This document shows, in pieces, positions 1-7,878 of a stretch of DNA of 13,719 nucleotides (positions are counted from its first letter, which is position 1; each line of letters begins with the position of its first letter). The notes under the pieces were generated by a model. The model ran no database searches. It was given only the letters and a program-made list of their open reading frames with translations, and was not told the DNA's origin. This DNA comes from an archaeon (GTDB lineage: Archaea > Asgardarchaeota > Heimdallarchaeia > Hodarchaeales > S146-22). Where the stretch lies: assembly GCA_024276395.1 (NCBI GenBank), contig JAJRXH010000746.1:1-13719 (forward strand), given 5' to 3'. The position numbers and the translations under genes are program-made.

Positions 1-833
1 ATCATTCCCTCTGTCTGTTGCATTCGTTTTATTTCGGCATCGATAAGAGCCTTGAGTGTCACGGTAAGTTGTTCATTGATTCGTTCTAGTGATTGTCGAA
101 TTAAATCACTTAAATCACCGCCAATGTCAGTTAATAAACTGGTTAGATCCTCCTGAAGTTCCTTCAAGTGCCTTTGGGATGATTGCTTGGAGGTCGAAAT
201 TATCTCTTGAAAATGCCGGTGAATTTTTTGAATGGCCTGAAGATTCTCAGTTATTTTAGATTCAAACTCTGTTTGGATTTTATTGATTCTTGTTGCAACT
301 TTTTGTTCTAAAACTTGAGGATCTACTCGAATCTCTGACTTCCATCGACTTAAAAGGACGTTAGTCTCATTTTCGAATTTCTTAATCGTATTTTGGATCT
401 TATTTAGGGCTTCACCAAGATTCTGAGTTAAATGTTGATCAAGGCGAATGAGCAAGGTCCGCAGCTCATTCTCAAACTCCTTGGTCTCTGATTCTACTCC
501 CTGCAGTTGTTCATCTATTTTATATTTAAACAGATTTTTGATTTCTTTTGGATCCGTTTCCCTTGAAATTATTTCCATTCTATTCTTTATGAACGGTTGA
601 ATGTCACTCAGCAATGGAGTGGGAAGCAGGGCCATCCAATCATCAGAATCCTCAGCAACTTTTCTTGCCATTCCCACCTTTTCTAGGCTTGATAACGCAT
701 TCAATACTGATTCAAGGGGATGATTCATCTCAAGTGACATGTACAAGGGTTTTTGAGGCCCTTTTGCCAATAAATAGGCATAAATCGAATAAGTAAGTTG
801 GGTCGCTTCAAGAGCTTTTATGACCTCAGACAA
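1..833 (-). CDS. TrmB-like winged-helix protein with long coiled coil (3' end beyond window)
   Basis: A reading frame on the minus strand stays open from a TTG at 833 to the window edge (277 codons). The TTG start is chosen because GGAAGGTGAT (848-839) lies 5 bases upstream; the nearby ATG at 840 is in another frame and stops after four codons. Residues 1-75 read like the N-terminal winged helix of TrmB-type archaeal regulators: LTYSIYAYLLAKGPQKP matches the usual 'LT.YE..vY..Ll..GP', followed by a recognition-helix-like segment and SSLEKVGMARK in the place of 'LEekGlv'. From about residue 90 on it is almost entirely charged helix with heptad-like spacing, so probably a long coiled coil; no sugar-binding TrmB C-terminal domain is visible. 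DNA binding and oligomerisation are inferred. It follows the aminotransferase gene by 46 bases and is probably co-transcribed with it. No effector or target can be named. Confidence 0.75.
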   Translation of the reverse strand, partial: MSEVIKALEATQLTYSIYAYLLAKGPQKPLYMSLEMNHPLESVLNALSSLEKVGMARKVAEDSDDWMALLPTPLLSDIQPFIKNRMEIISRETDPKEIKNLFKYKIDEQLQGVESETKEFENELRTLLIRLDQHLTQNLGEALNKIQNTIKKFENETNVLLSRWKSEIRVDPQVLEQKVATRINKIQTEFESKITENLQAIQKIHRHFQEIISTSKQSSQRHLKELQEDLTSLLTDIGGDLSDLIRQSLERINEQLTVTLKALIDAEIKRMQQTEGM

Positions 834-838
834 TTTTC

Positions 839-844
839 ATCACC
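839..844 (-). promoter_or_regulatory. Shine-Dalgarno site deciding a TTG start
   Basis: The minus strand reads GGAAGGTGAT immediately before AAAAT and the TTG at 833-831. The GGTGAT core is complementary to the 3' end of 16S rRNA and sits 5 bases from the TTG, which makes this unusual start codon convincing for the winged-helix/coiled-coil gene. Confidence 0.65.
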
Positions 845-879
845 TTCCACGATATTAATTTAACTTGACAATCACTAAC

Positions 880-2034
880 TTACGCGGCCAAAGATTTAAG
901 GATGTCGATAAGCACTGTCGCCACCTCTTTTGAATCCTCTTCAGTAATTCCGGGATGAATGGGAAGCTCAAAATGAGTTCGAGCTATTCGTTCAGTATTA
1001 GGAAGCAAGACTTTTGAATAATCAGGATATTTCACGCATCGCGCCCAACGCCATAACGGGATGTTCTGATAAGCTGGCTGACGATAAACGGGAATACTAT
1101 AGATTGTACGAGAGGCAATTCCTTTCTTTTTTAATTCCGTAATCACATCGGATACTTGAATTTTCTCGTTTTCCAAAACAGGTGCACAAATATAACTTCC
1201 ATGCTCATATCCATTAGGAATGATCTGAAATCGAATAAAATCGTCATAAGGCTCCAACATATCACGAATTACCCGAAAATTAGCCTGACGTTGCTTTACC
1301 ATTGCTGGAAGCTTGTGAAGCTGTGCCAATGCGATGGCCGCAGCCATATCAGTAGTACGATAGTTGTAACCCACTCGATAATGATGATAACCCCCCTCTC
1401 GACCTCTGCCATGATTCTTCACTGAACGTATTTTTTCAGCCAATTCATCATCATCCGTGGTAATGATCCCACCTTCTCCGCTAATCATATTTTTTGTCGC
1501 ATAAAATGAAAAACACCCAGCCACACCAAAAGTTCCAACGTGTTGTCCATTCATCCGCCCTCCATGAGCTTGTGCCGCATCTTCAATTAACAAGAGATTA
1601 TGTTCATCTGCCAACTCACGAAAAGCCTTCATATCTGCTGGGAGACCAAAAATATGCACTGGCATAATAGCCTTGGTCCGTTCCGTGATGTGCTTTCTTA
1701 CAGACTCAGGATCAAGATTATAAGTTTCTGGATCAATATCAGCAAAAATTGGAATTCCACCTACCATCGCAATGCTATTAGCAGAGGCAATGAAGGTAAA
1801 TGCTGAGGTGATGACCTCCGCTCCCACTGGTAAACCCAAAGCTTCCCAAACCAAGTGCAAAGCTGCAGTACCGCTAGCCGCAGTAATAGCATGTCGAACA
1901 TTAACATAACGAGCAAACTCTAATTCCAATTGCCTTGCGACTTGACCTTCAACTAACATTCCAGAGTTCAAGACCTTTTTAACAGCATCAATCTCATTTT
2001 CATCAATTTGTGGCTGAACTAGTTGATATTTCAT
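880..2034 (-). CDS. DegT/DnrJ/EryC1/StrS family PLP-dependent sugar aminotransferase
   Basis: This family transfers an amino group (usually from glutamate) to a keto-sugar nucleotide, using pyridoxal phosphate, to make amino sugars for glycans. Numbering from the ATG at 2043, visible hallmarks are SGTAALHL (58-65), the fold-type-I segment EDAAQAHG with Asp155, and the PLP lysine in SFYATKNMISGEGG at Lys184. The N-terminal MLVEGQVARQLE segment and the C-terminal ELPIHPGITEED segment are also typical, and the length (about 385 aa) is normal. An ATG at 2043 abuts AGGAG (2048-2044) with no spacing, so the ATG three codons later (2034) is the likelier start. The TATA-like box at 2076-2083 lies upstream. 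The winged-helix/coiled-coil gene follows. The sugar substrate cannot be read from sequence, and no other sugar-nucleotide genes are nearby. Confidence 0.9.
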   Translation of the reverse strand: MKYQLVQPQIDENEIDAVKKVLNSGMLVEGQVARQLELEFARYVNVRHAITAASGTAALHLVWEALGLPVGAEVITSAFTFIASANSIAMVGGIPIFADIDPETYNLDPESVRKHITERTKAIMPVHIFGLPADMKAFRELADEHNLLLIEDAAQAHGGRMNGQHVGTFGVAGCFSFYATKNMISGEGGIITTDDDELAEKIRSVKNHGRGREGGYHHYRVGYNYRTTDMAAAIALAQLHKLPAMVKQRQANFRVIRDMLEPYDDFIRFQIIPNGYEHGSYICAPVLENEKIQVSDVITELKKKGIASRTIYSIPVYRQPAYQNIPLWRWARCVKYPDYSKVLLPNTERIARTHFELPIHPGITEEDSKEVATVLIDILKSLAA

Positions 2035-2075
2035 AATTTTCATCTCCTAATTAGTCACATTCTCAAGAAAACAAC

Positions 2076-2083
2076 AATATAAA
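2076..2083. promoter_or_regulatory. TATA-like box shared by divergent genes
   Basis: AATATAAA on the plus strand reads TTTATATT on the minus strand, close to the archaeal TATA consensus either way. It is centred about 40 bases before the plus-strand start at 2120 and about 45 bases (37 to the ATG at 2043) before the minus-strand aminotransferase. A start site about 26 bases from the box would leave short leaders of roughly 10-20 bases in both directions. No other TATA-like sequence stands out in the 76-base gap. Bidirectional use is inferred. Confidence 0.5.
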
Positions 2084-2119
2084 CCATCTTAAAAAGAATG
2101 TCATGTAGAAGAGAGGTGA

Positions 2120-2845
2120 ATGTCGGTGCCGACTTGCAAAAAAATTCTCCAGAACATCAACGGCATCAAGAACCGAATGAAAGAAGCAAGCAATCGAAGT
2201 CCATTTTTCAAAAAAAAATCGGACATTCATCCCCATTTAGTGATTGTCACCAAAACCAGGCCTATAGAAATGCTGGAATGCCTCCTTTGGAATGGATATC
2301 AATACTTTGGAGAAAATTATGTCCAAGAAGCAATGGCAAAGCAAAAAATGCTCGATAAAAGAAACATCAACTATCCAAAACCAATTTGGGAATTAATTGG
2401 ACCACTCCAGAGAAAAAAAGTAAGAAAGGCCTTGCAGTTGTTCTGGAGAATACATACACTTGACCGTGAGGCTCTCGCCAAGAAAATAAGTAATGTTGCC
2501 AGAGAAATAAGACGAGAATCAGTGCCGGTTCTCATTCAAGTGAACATCGACGGCACGAAAAATGGAATCGAATCAGATGAAGTCATCAGTTTCATTGAAA
2601 CCGTGAAAGATCTTCCACGGCTAGAAATGCAAGGACTAATGTGTATTGCCCCCATCGGATCTACAATCGCAATCAGAGAGAGTTTTGTGAGATTGAGAGG
2701 ACTTCGAGATCAAGTAAGAAAAGAATTCCCAGAGTTACGGAACAAATTTCTTCATTTATCAATGGGAATGACGAACGACTTCGAAATTGCAATTGAAGAA
2801 GGTGCCACAATTGTCCGAATTGGTCGGGCTATTTTCTCCGATTAG
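2120..2845 (+). CDS. YggS/PLPBP family pyridoxal phosphate homeostasis protein
   Basis: Members of this family bind PLP on an alanine-racemase-like barrel and keep vitamin B6 and amino/keto-acid pools in balance; no enzymatic turnover is established. The match is clear: the PLP lysine in VIVTKTRP (Lys45), FGENYVQE (63-70), the IGPLQRKK segment (93-100), and the C-terminal phosphate-binding stretch SMGMTNDFEIAIEEGATIVR (214-233). Length 241 is usual. One variation is WELIGPLQ, where E. coli has WHFIGPLQ. The start at 2120 is preceded directly by GAGGTGA with no spacer, so a nearby later start such as Met20 is possible, but the N-terminal helix fits the family. The 3' end overlaps the convergent phosphatase-like gene by 17 bases. 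Confidence 0.88.
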   Translation: MSVPTCKKILQNINGIKNRMKEASNRSPFFKKKSDIHPHLVIVTKTRPIEMLECLLWNGYQYFGENYVQEAMAKQKMLDKRNINYPKPIWELIGPLQRKKVRKALQLFWRIHTLDREALAKKISNVAREIRRESVPVLIQVNIDGTKNGIESDEVISFIETVKDLPRLEMQGLMCIAPIGSTIAIRESFVRLRGLRDQVRKEFPELRNKFLHLSMGMTNDFEIAIEEGATIVRIGRAIFSD

Positions 2846-3814
2846 ATGTACTAATCATTAACGAATGGATGCCATCAAGCCCTCCTAGTGCTCTGACAAC
2901 ACCGTCAATAATTTGAGTGTCATACCCAGCAATCATCGAATATTTACGATCAAGCGACAATGGTACTGACCAATAATCGTTGTCTGGAAGAATGAGAACA
3001 TGTGCACCAGCTTCCTTTAATATCACTGAAGAAGCAACTATATCGTATGCATTAAGCCAATTTCGAAGATCAAGAAATAAATCATATTTACGTAAGGCTG
3101 TATAAACCAGTTCCAACGATACGCATCCTATATTTCTCAGAGAAAAACTTCCCAGTGAAGTACTCAAGGCCTTCATCAACACTTGATGATGATTAACACG
3201 AAAATATCCATCCATTACGATGTTTATAGAGCGAATAGAACGATCTAAATCGTAAATTCTTGATTTTTAACCTTCAATGGAAATACCCTTACCAGAAAAG
3301 CCTTTTATGATGACATCTGATGCAAAATCAATCACCATCCCAACCTTTAAATCTCCAAAAGTAGGAAAACACGCGTTCTCCGGAATCATCCCTAATGCTA
3401 ACGCCGCTGAATGAAAAGGTATTGATCTTTTGAGATTTTCTGATCCATCAACTGGATCAAGACACACTAACACGTCAAATTCATTTTCAGTTGGTGATTG
3501 GCCTTCAAAAATCCGAAGGGTGCCGTGTTCTTCTGCTAGAAAATACCATTAACATCCAATCCGCTTAGATAATTAAAAACAGCATCTTCAATTGTTTGGT
3601 CAATGTACATGGTCCCTTGTCCAGCATTATTATAACCTACAATCCTAAAGGGATCATCTTCTTCTCTTGCCAAGATTTCATTATGAACTTCTTTTATCAC
3701 TCTCGCTAATTCATCTCCTATTTTCATTAGCTGTGCTTCGATTTGATCCATTAGCTTAACCACACTCCAAATGACGTTTTTAAGACGATGGTAATACCTC
3801 GATAACATCGCCAT
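2829..3814 (-). pseudogene. Inositol monophosphatase/FBPase-IV family gene, broken by frameshift and in-frame stop
   Basis: Three collinear pieces on the minus strand rebuild one protein of about 328 codons. Piece 1 runs from the ATG at 3814 to a stop at 3536. A one-base shift there continues as LAEEHGT, the first metal-binding Glu pair. Then come the signature DPVDGSEN (about 120-127), GKGISIEG, and an in-frame TAA at 3269-3267. The same frame resumes as KSRIYDL and carries RNIGCVSLELVY and LRNWLNAYDIVASSVILKEAG, where Asp258 corresponds to the third metal ligand. Family members are Mg2+-dependent sugar phosphatases, in archaea often acting on both inositol phosphate and fructose bisphosphate. 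The final stop is TAG. All catalytic elements remain recognisable, so either decay is recent or the assembly contains two errors. The gene is divergent from the recombinase gene with a 40-base gap. Confidence 0.82.
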
Positions 3815-3854
3815 ACATGAATCCTTTCTCTCAGATTGAAAATGGTGTTAATCC

Positions 3855-4742
3855 ATGTCACAAGCGCTCATCGAAGAATTTCTCATTTTCCTCGAAGTCG
3901 AGAAAAATTATAGTCCTGCCACGATCAAGGAATATCGCTACGACCTCAATTTATTGACCAACTTCTACCCAGACAAGAGTCTAGACGAACTAAGACCTGC
4001 CCACATCAGAAAGTTTCTACTTTATCTTAAGAAAGACAGAGAATCACAACCACGAACTCTACATCGCAAGATATGTTCCTTGCGATCATTCTACCGATTT
4101 TTAACTAAGGAAGGATACATCGACCAAAATCCAATGGAAACGATAGAAACACCGAGAGTGCCCAAAAGTCTACCTAAAATCATCTCTGTCGAAGAAGTGA
4201 TGGCTTTATTCCGAGCTTCTGAATCTACTCGCGATCTTCTCATTTTAATGCTTTTATATTCTACAGGATTACGTGTTTCAGAACTCTGTAATCTCAACAT
4301 CAACCATGTCAACTTCCAAGAAGGCATCATTCGGGTCCTCCACGGAAAGGGAGGGAAAGATCGAGTAGTCCCCATATCACAAAAAGTTCTGGGCTTGTTA
4401 AAAAGGTACGTGCAAGAAGATCGCGGTGAATCGTTAAACTCATCTGCACCCTTATTCGTGTCCAGACAGGGCACCAGACTGAGCACGAGATCAATCCAGA
4501 GAATTGTTACCAAAAGTCGCAAGCGTGCCGGGATTCAACGAAAAGTTACTCCTCATACATTACGACATGCTTTTGCAACCCACCTGATAGAGAACAACGT
4601 GGACATTCGGTACATTCAAGAATATCTAGGACATAGTAGTCTGGCCACCACGCAAATCTATACCCACGTATCATTACGACACTTGAAGCAAGCATACGAA
4701 GAGGCACACCCCATTCAAACAATGAACATCCAATTGGAATGA
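3855..4742 (+). CDS. xerA: XerA/XerC/XerD-type tyrosine recombinase
   Basis: Site-specific recombinase that cuts and rejoins DNA through a catalytic tyrosine; chromosomal Xer proteins resolve replicon dimers at dif sites, and relatives integrate mobile elements. The N-terminal SAM-like core-binding domain (about 1-90) is followed by the catalytic domain. All active-site residues are visible: Arg140 in STGLRVSEL, Lys165/168 in HGKGGKDR, His234 and Arg237 in HTLRHAFATH, His260 in YLGHSS and Tyr269 in IYTHV. Length 295 is normal for a Xer protein and it has no extra integrase arm-binding domain. GGTG at 3844-3847 sits 7 bases before the ATG. It converges on the LarE-type gene with a 25-base gap. 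No dif-like palindrome was recognised in the window, so whether this is the housekeeping XerA or an element's recombinase is open; its compact form favours housekeeping. Confidence 0.88.
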   Translation: MSQALIEEFLIFLEVEKNYSPATIKEYRYDLNLLTNFYPDKSLDELRPAHIRKFLLYLKKDRESQPRTLHRKICSLRSFYRFLTKEGYIDQNPMETIETPRVPKSLPKIISVEEVMALFRASESTRDLLILMLLYSTGLRVSELCNLNINHVNFQEGIIRVLHGKGGKDRVVPISQKVLGLLKRYVQEDRGESLNSSAPLFVSRQGTRLSTRSIQRIVTKSRKRAGIQRKVTPHTLRHAFATHLIENNVDIRYIQEYLGHSSLATTQIYTHVSLRHLKQAYEEAHPIQTMNIQLE

Positions 4743-4767
4743 GATTGAAGGAAAGAAAGCCACTCTA

Positions 4768-5640
4768 CTACCTATTGTCTAACATTGGAAGTAAGATGAT
4801 TTCCTTACTCTCCTCCATCATTTTCTGCTGGTTCTCTTCAAGTTCTGCATTCAAGGAACCTGTTTGATATCCAAAAACATCAACTGTAACGTATTTAAAT
4901 CCCAAACTCTTGAAATATTCACCAATTTCATCAAAAGATTCAGGTGATAGAATTTTACCGCGTTCTTCACGACCAACTTCTATCCGCGCTAGACCCTCAT
5001 GATTTCTTACCCTAACCACTTTAATTCCAAAGGTGTTTCGGATGAAAGCTTCGGCAGCTGCAACCATCTGAAGCCCCTTCTTGGTTATTCGTGTCCCATA
5101 GGCAAACCGTGAAGCCAAGCATGGCGTGCTAGGTTTATCCGCAACAGATAACTTTCTTTGTCGTGCTATCTCGCGGATCTCTTCCTTGCTCAACCGTGCA
5201 TCAACTAATGGTGAAAGAACTCCATACTCTTGGAAAGCTTTGAAACCGGGCCGATAATCACCACTAGAGACATCAGTATGATTTGTCCCATTAACCAAAA
5301 CTGCTTGTGGATATAATTGTTTTACGGAATTTAATGCACCAATGAGAGTTGATTTGCATTGATAGCACCGATCTAGCTCATTCCTAACATATTTCTCATT
5401 GGCTAGTTCATTTCCATAAATCAAGTGTAACTCTAAGTCTAACTCCCTTGCTACCCTCTTGATAACTTCCAACTCCCCAGGAGGAAGCGTATCTGAAACT
5501 AAGGTAACCAAGATTACTCTTCTTGCAACATCCTTAGCCAATGAAGCTAAAACAGCACTATCTACTCCCCCAGAAAACGCCACAATGACGACTTTATCTC
5601 GGAGCATTTGGTGAATAAACTTGATTTTCTCTGAGAGCAT
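4768..5640 (-). CDS. larE: LarE-type ATP-dependent sacrificial sulfur transferase
   Basis: LarE adenylates and then sulfurates the pyridinium carboxylates of the nickel-pincer cofactor precursor used by lactate racemase and related enzymes. The N-terminal PP-loop ATPase motif SGGVDS is at 23-28. The family signature NGTNHTDVSSGDYRPG is at 118-133, followed by SPLVDARLSKEEIRE and KPSTPCLASR. Cys92 and Cys95 (RCYQCK) plus Cys174 (TPCLASR) form the three-cysteine set described for LarE proteins that bind a [4Fe-4S] cluster and need not sacrifice their own cysteine sulfur. Length 290 fits. No larA, larB or larC is visible here, so the recipient enzyme is unknown and another thiolation role is possible. 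The radical SAM gene ends 79 bases upstream on the same strand; co-transcription is plausible but not shown. Confidence 0.87.
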   Translation of the reverse strand: MLSEKIKFIHQMLRDKVVIVAFSGGVDSAVLASLAKDVARRVILVTLVSDTLPPGELEVIKRVARELDLELHLIYGNELANEKYVRNELDRCYQCKSTLIGALNSVKQLYPQAVLVNGTNHTDVSSGDYRPGFKAFQEYGVLSPLVDARLSKEEIREIARQRKLSVADKPSTPCLASRFAYGTRITKKGLQMVAAAEAFIRNTFGIKVVRVRNHEGLARIEVGREERGKILSPESFDEIGEYFKSLGFKYVTVDVFGYQTGSLNAELEENQQKMMEESKEIILLPMLDNR

Positions 5641-5719
5641 TCCCGTTCCCTATCAAGACACGAGAGTTAATCGCTTAAAGAATGTTCTTTCATGGCACTA
5701 ACCAAATAAATGGTCAATT

Positions 5720-6826
5720 CTACTTTTTTGAAAACCAATGACCTGGAATGGTCGTTTTGCATTCGGGACACCTTCCTGGATGTTCGATTGCTTTGTCAAG
5801 AATCTTAAATCCATATCGCTTGATCAATAATGTTCCGCATCGATGACAATAAGTATTCTCCCATCTTCCAACCTGGCCTGGGGCATTTCCTGCATAGATG
5901 TACCGCAGCCCTTCTTCTTTTCCAATTTGACAGGCTTTCAACAAGGTCTCGACTGGTGTCCAACTTCGATCCGTCATCTTATAGTCTGGATGGAAAGCTG
6001 TCACGTGCCATGGTATGTTAGGATCCACATCAACCAAAAACCTGGCCATGTCTCGTAATTCATCCTCAGAGTCATTGAATCCCGGAATGATTAAGGTAAC
6101 AATCTCAACCCAGAATTTTTTTTCTTTCAGTAACTGAATGCCAGCAAGAACTCTTTCCAGCCTTGTCCCAAGTTTTTTGTAACTTTCATCCCGAAAAGCC
6201 TTGAGATCAACCTTGTAAAAATCTAGTACAGGCCTTAGGTAATCAAGAACTTGTTCCGTAACATTCCCATTACTTACATATCCTGTATAGAGACCTTCAC
6301 GCTTAGCCAGTTCGAAAATATCATGACTCCATTCACTGGTAATGAGGGGCTCGTTATATGTTGAAACTACGGTACGTGAACCGCTATCCAAGGCTATCTG
6401 AATGAGCTCTTCAGGACTCGCCTCTAAAGGTAATACGCCAGCAACTGGATCACGTAAAGCTTGAGAAGTCACGAAGTTCTGGCAAAAAGAACAATGCAAG
6501 TCACATCCAAGCATTCCAAATGAAAGAGCATCTGTTCCTGGAAATACGTGATAAAAAGGCTTTTTTTCAATGGGATCCACTTGAAGTCCTGCAACATATC
6601 CCCATGGCACGTACAATTCACCATCTTTAACGAACCTAACGCGACAATACCCCGATTTTCCCTCTGGAATGCTACATCGAATGGCACAAGAATGACATCG
6701 AATTCGTCCGCTTGGTGTTCGCTCGCACACTCGACCTGGTTTCACGTACCGCTTTAAAATATCGCCAAGGGACTCTCCAGGATCGTGTTCGACCGGATGA
6801 AGCCGATAACTCATGACTCTTATCAT
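5720..6826 (-). CDS. amrS: AmrS-type radical SAM protein (AmmeMemoRadiSam system)
   Basis: Radical SAM enzyme of the family usually linked to AMMECR1 and Memo proteins; its reaction is not settled as far as I know. The cluster motif CDLHCSFC (Cys108, 112, 115) binds the [4Fe-4S]-SAM centre. Before it is a cysteine group CHSCAIRC...GYC (44-61) resembling the usual 'VrC.lCp..C.i..G..G.C' N-terminus. STYNEPLI, YKVDLKAF and IPGFNDSE are typical family stretches. The C-terminus carries a second cysteine set, YCHRCGTLL and RCPEC, probably a zinc ribbon, present in many members. Length 368 is usual. Translation may start at the ATG at 6826 or at Met5. The gene has no close same-strand upstream neighbour: a 91-bp mobile element lies 125 bases before the start. 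LarE follows downstream. AMMECR1 and Memo genes are not in the window. Confidence 0.88.
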   Translation of the reverse strand: MIRVMSYRLHPVEHDPGESLGDILKRYVKPGRVCERTPSGRIRCHSCAIRCSIPEGKSGYCRVRFVKDGELYVPWGYVAGLQVDPIEKKPFYHVFPGTDALSFGMLGCDLHCSFCQNFVTSQALRDPVAGVLPLEASPEELIQIALDSGSRTVVSTYNEPLITSEWSHDIFELAKREGLYTGYVSNGNVTEQVLDYLRPVLDFYKVDLKAFRDESYKKLGTRLERVLAGIQLLKEKKFWVEIVTLIIPGFNDSEDELRDMARFLVDVDPNIPWHVTAFHPDYKMTDRSWTPVETLLKACQIGKEEGLRYIYAGNAPGQVGRWENTYCHRCGTLLIKRYGFKILDKAIEHPGRCPECKTTIPGHWFSKK

Positions 6827-6950
6827 TTATACTCAAACCCCTCTACTTGACTTTCTCAAAAAACAATGAAGACCTTCTTCCAAAATATGATGTTCGTGGG
6901 AACATTCATAAACGTTGTCACGCGGTAGTACTCTCCTAATGCTGAAAATG

Positions 6951-7041
6951 GAGAGTTATTCACTTCTCCTTGGAGTTTTTAAAGGTACGCGTGGGTTTTT
7001 TAAAAATATCTTTTAAATGACGGGGATACTGAACGACTCTC
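6951..7041. mobile_element. 91-bp MITE-like element, copy 1
   Basis: The element starts GAGAGTTATTCA (6951-6962) and ends TGAACGACTCTC (7030-7041), terminal inverted repeats with 10 of 12 positions paired. It is flanked by perfect 8-bp direct repeats TGAAAATG at 6943-6950 and 7042-7049, as left by transposon insertion. It has the same length as, and is roughly 85% identical to, the copy at 11431-11521. Inside it is an imperfect palindrome with TTTAAA boxes pointing both ways. It has no coding capacity. It lies between the acidic-protein gene and the amrS-type gene. The mismatched right repeat suggests it is the older copy. Confidence 0.85.
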
Positions 7042-7099
7042 TGAAAATGCGATGAAAAAAGCCACGCGATCCCCTACTGTAATGATGTCCAACGAATCA

Positions 7100-7113
7100 G
7101 TAAAAAGAAAAAG
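7100..7113 (-). terminator. T-rich terminator of the acidic-protein gene
   Basis: Nineteen or more bases after the stop codon at 7132 the minus strand reads CTTTTTCTTTTTAC, the bare T-run type of archaeal intrinsic terminator. There is no stable hairpin before it. Confidence 0.45.
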
Positions 7114-7131
7114 TGGAAGCTGGAAGAACAT

Positions 7132-7818
7132 TTAATCTTCTTCGTCCCCTTCAGTCAAAGAATCCAAAATGATTTCCAGTTGTTCTAATTCTTCCTCACA
7201 GAATTGCTTAACTAAGGAGGACATTTTTGGATTCGCAATCAAATTTTTGTATAAATTAATGATAGAGCGTGCTTCAGGAAAAGAATTATCGTTTTCAAGA
7301 ATTTCGTCGAAGTCATAGGTGAAATAAGCTAGAATTGCCAATGCCAAAGGCAAGTGATCACCATAATCATCCAAGAACTCTTTAACAGATTTTTTGACCA
7401 TATGCTCACCGCGCTCAGCAAGGTCACTAATAATGTTCTCTAACCGTGAAAACAATTCTCTCGTGGCATTTTCATTCATTTGCCCAAGGTACATAATGGT
7501 TTCTAAGGGTAACGCTTCTTTTAAATCTTCTAGGAACAATTCATTCTCCGCGTAGGCTTCAAGCAAGTCCATTGACGCTTCTAGTTGATCCAAGTAGTGA
7601 ATCACCATGTATGGGTCTTTTTCTTTGGAAATGTCCTCCAAAACATCTTGAGGACGCATAATCCATTCTGAGACGACAGGCGGATCCAATGTCGCTGATA
7701 AATCTTCTTGTTCTTCCAAAAAAGCATCATCAAGTTCATCTTCCTCTTCCATTCGAAGTTCTAAACTGTCACGTGGAGAAATTTTCTTATGATTTGACTT
7801 TTTCTTCTTTTTATTCAT
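7132..7818 (-). CDS. Acidic, helix-rich protein of unknown function
   Basis: I do not recognise this 228-aa protein. It begins with a strongly basic stretch (MNKKKKKSNHKK) followed by a very acidic one (EEEDELDDAFLEEQED) and ends with another acidic tail (LTEGDEED). Between about 50 and 220 it is predicted helix by composition, with regular leucine spacing and no clear motif, cysteine pair or ATP-binding site. A hydrophobic stretch LPLALAILAYF (about 155-165) is too short for a confident membrane segment, so it is probably cytoplasmic. A single cysteine is present near the C-terminus. The start is supported by a TTTAAA box 36 bases upstream, and a T-rich terminator follows, so the gene looks like its own transcription unit. 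The basic-acidic N-terminus suggests a disordered binding tail, but partner and role are unknown. Confidence 0.72.
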   Translation of the reverse strand: MNKKKKKSNHKKISPRDSLELRMEEEDELDDAFLEEQEDLSATLDPPVVSEWIMRPQDVLEDISKEKDPYMVIHYLDQLEASMDLLEAYAENELFLEDLKEALPLETIMYLGQMNENATRELFSRLENIISDLAERGEHMVKKSVKEFLDDYGDHLPLALAILAYFTYDFDEILENDNSFPEARSIINLYKNLIANPKMSSLVKQFCEEELEQLEIILDSLTEGDEED

Positions 7819-7851
7819 TGTTTCTCAAGCTACGTTAAACAGAAATCCGTC

Positions 7852-7857
7852 TTTAAA
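7852..7857 (-). promoter_or_regulatory. TATA box of the acidic-protein gene
   Basis: The minus strand reads ATGTTTAAAGACGG; the TTTAAA core is centred about 36 bases before the ATG at 7818, leaving a leader of roughly 10 bases if transcription begins 26 bases downstream. Confidence 0.45.
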
Positions 7858-7878
7858 CATGATCACTGTAGCATGCTA

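Noticed and set aside
614..796. Plus-strand open frame of 60 codons
   Set aside because: It is the complement of the winged-helix domain of the TTG-started minus-strand gene.
2098..2358. Plus-strand open frame of 86 codons
   Set aside because: It overlaps the yggS-type gene in another frame; the family motifs are in the frame starting at 2120.
3815..3854. dif-like recombination site next to the recombinase gene
   Set aside because: The 40-base gap has no pair of 11-bp inverted arms around a short spacer that I can see.
4091..4522. Minus-strand open frame of 143 codons
   Set aside because: It lies entirely within the intact recombinase gene, whose active-site motifs are all in the plus frame.
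6951..7041. Palindromic element as an ordinary terminator or attenuator
   Set aside because: The 8-bp flanking duplications and the second copy at an unrelated site point to transposition rather than a native regulatory hairpin.
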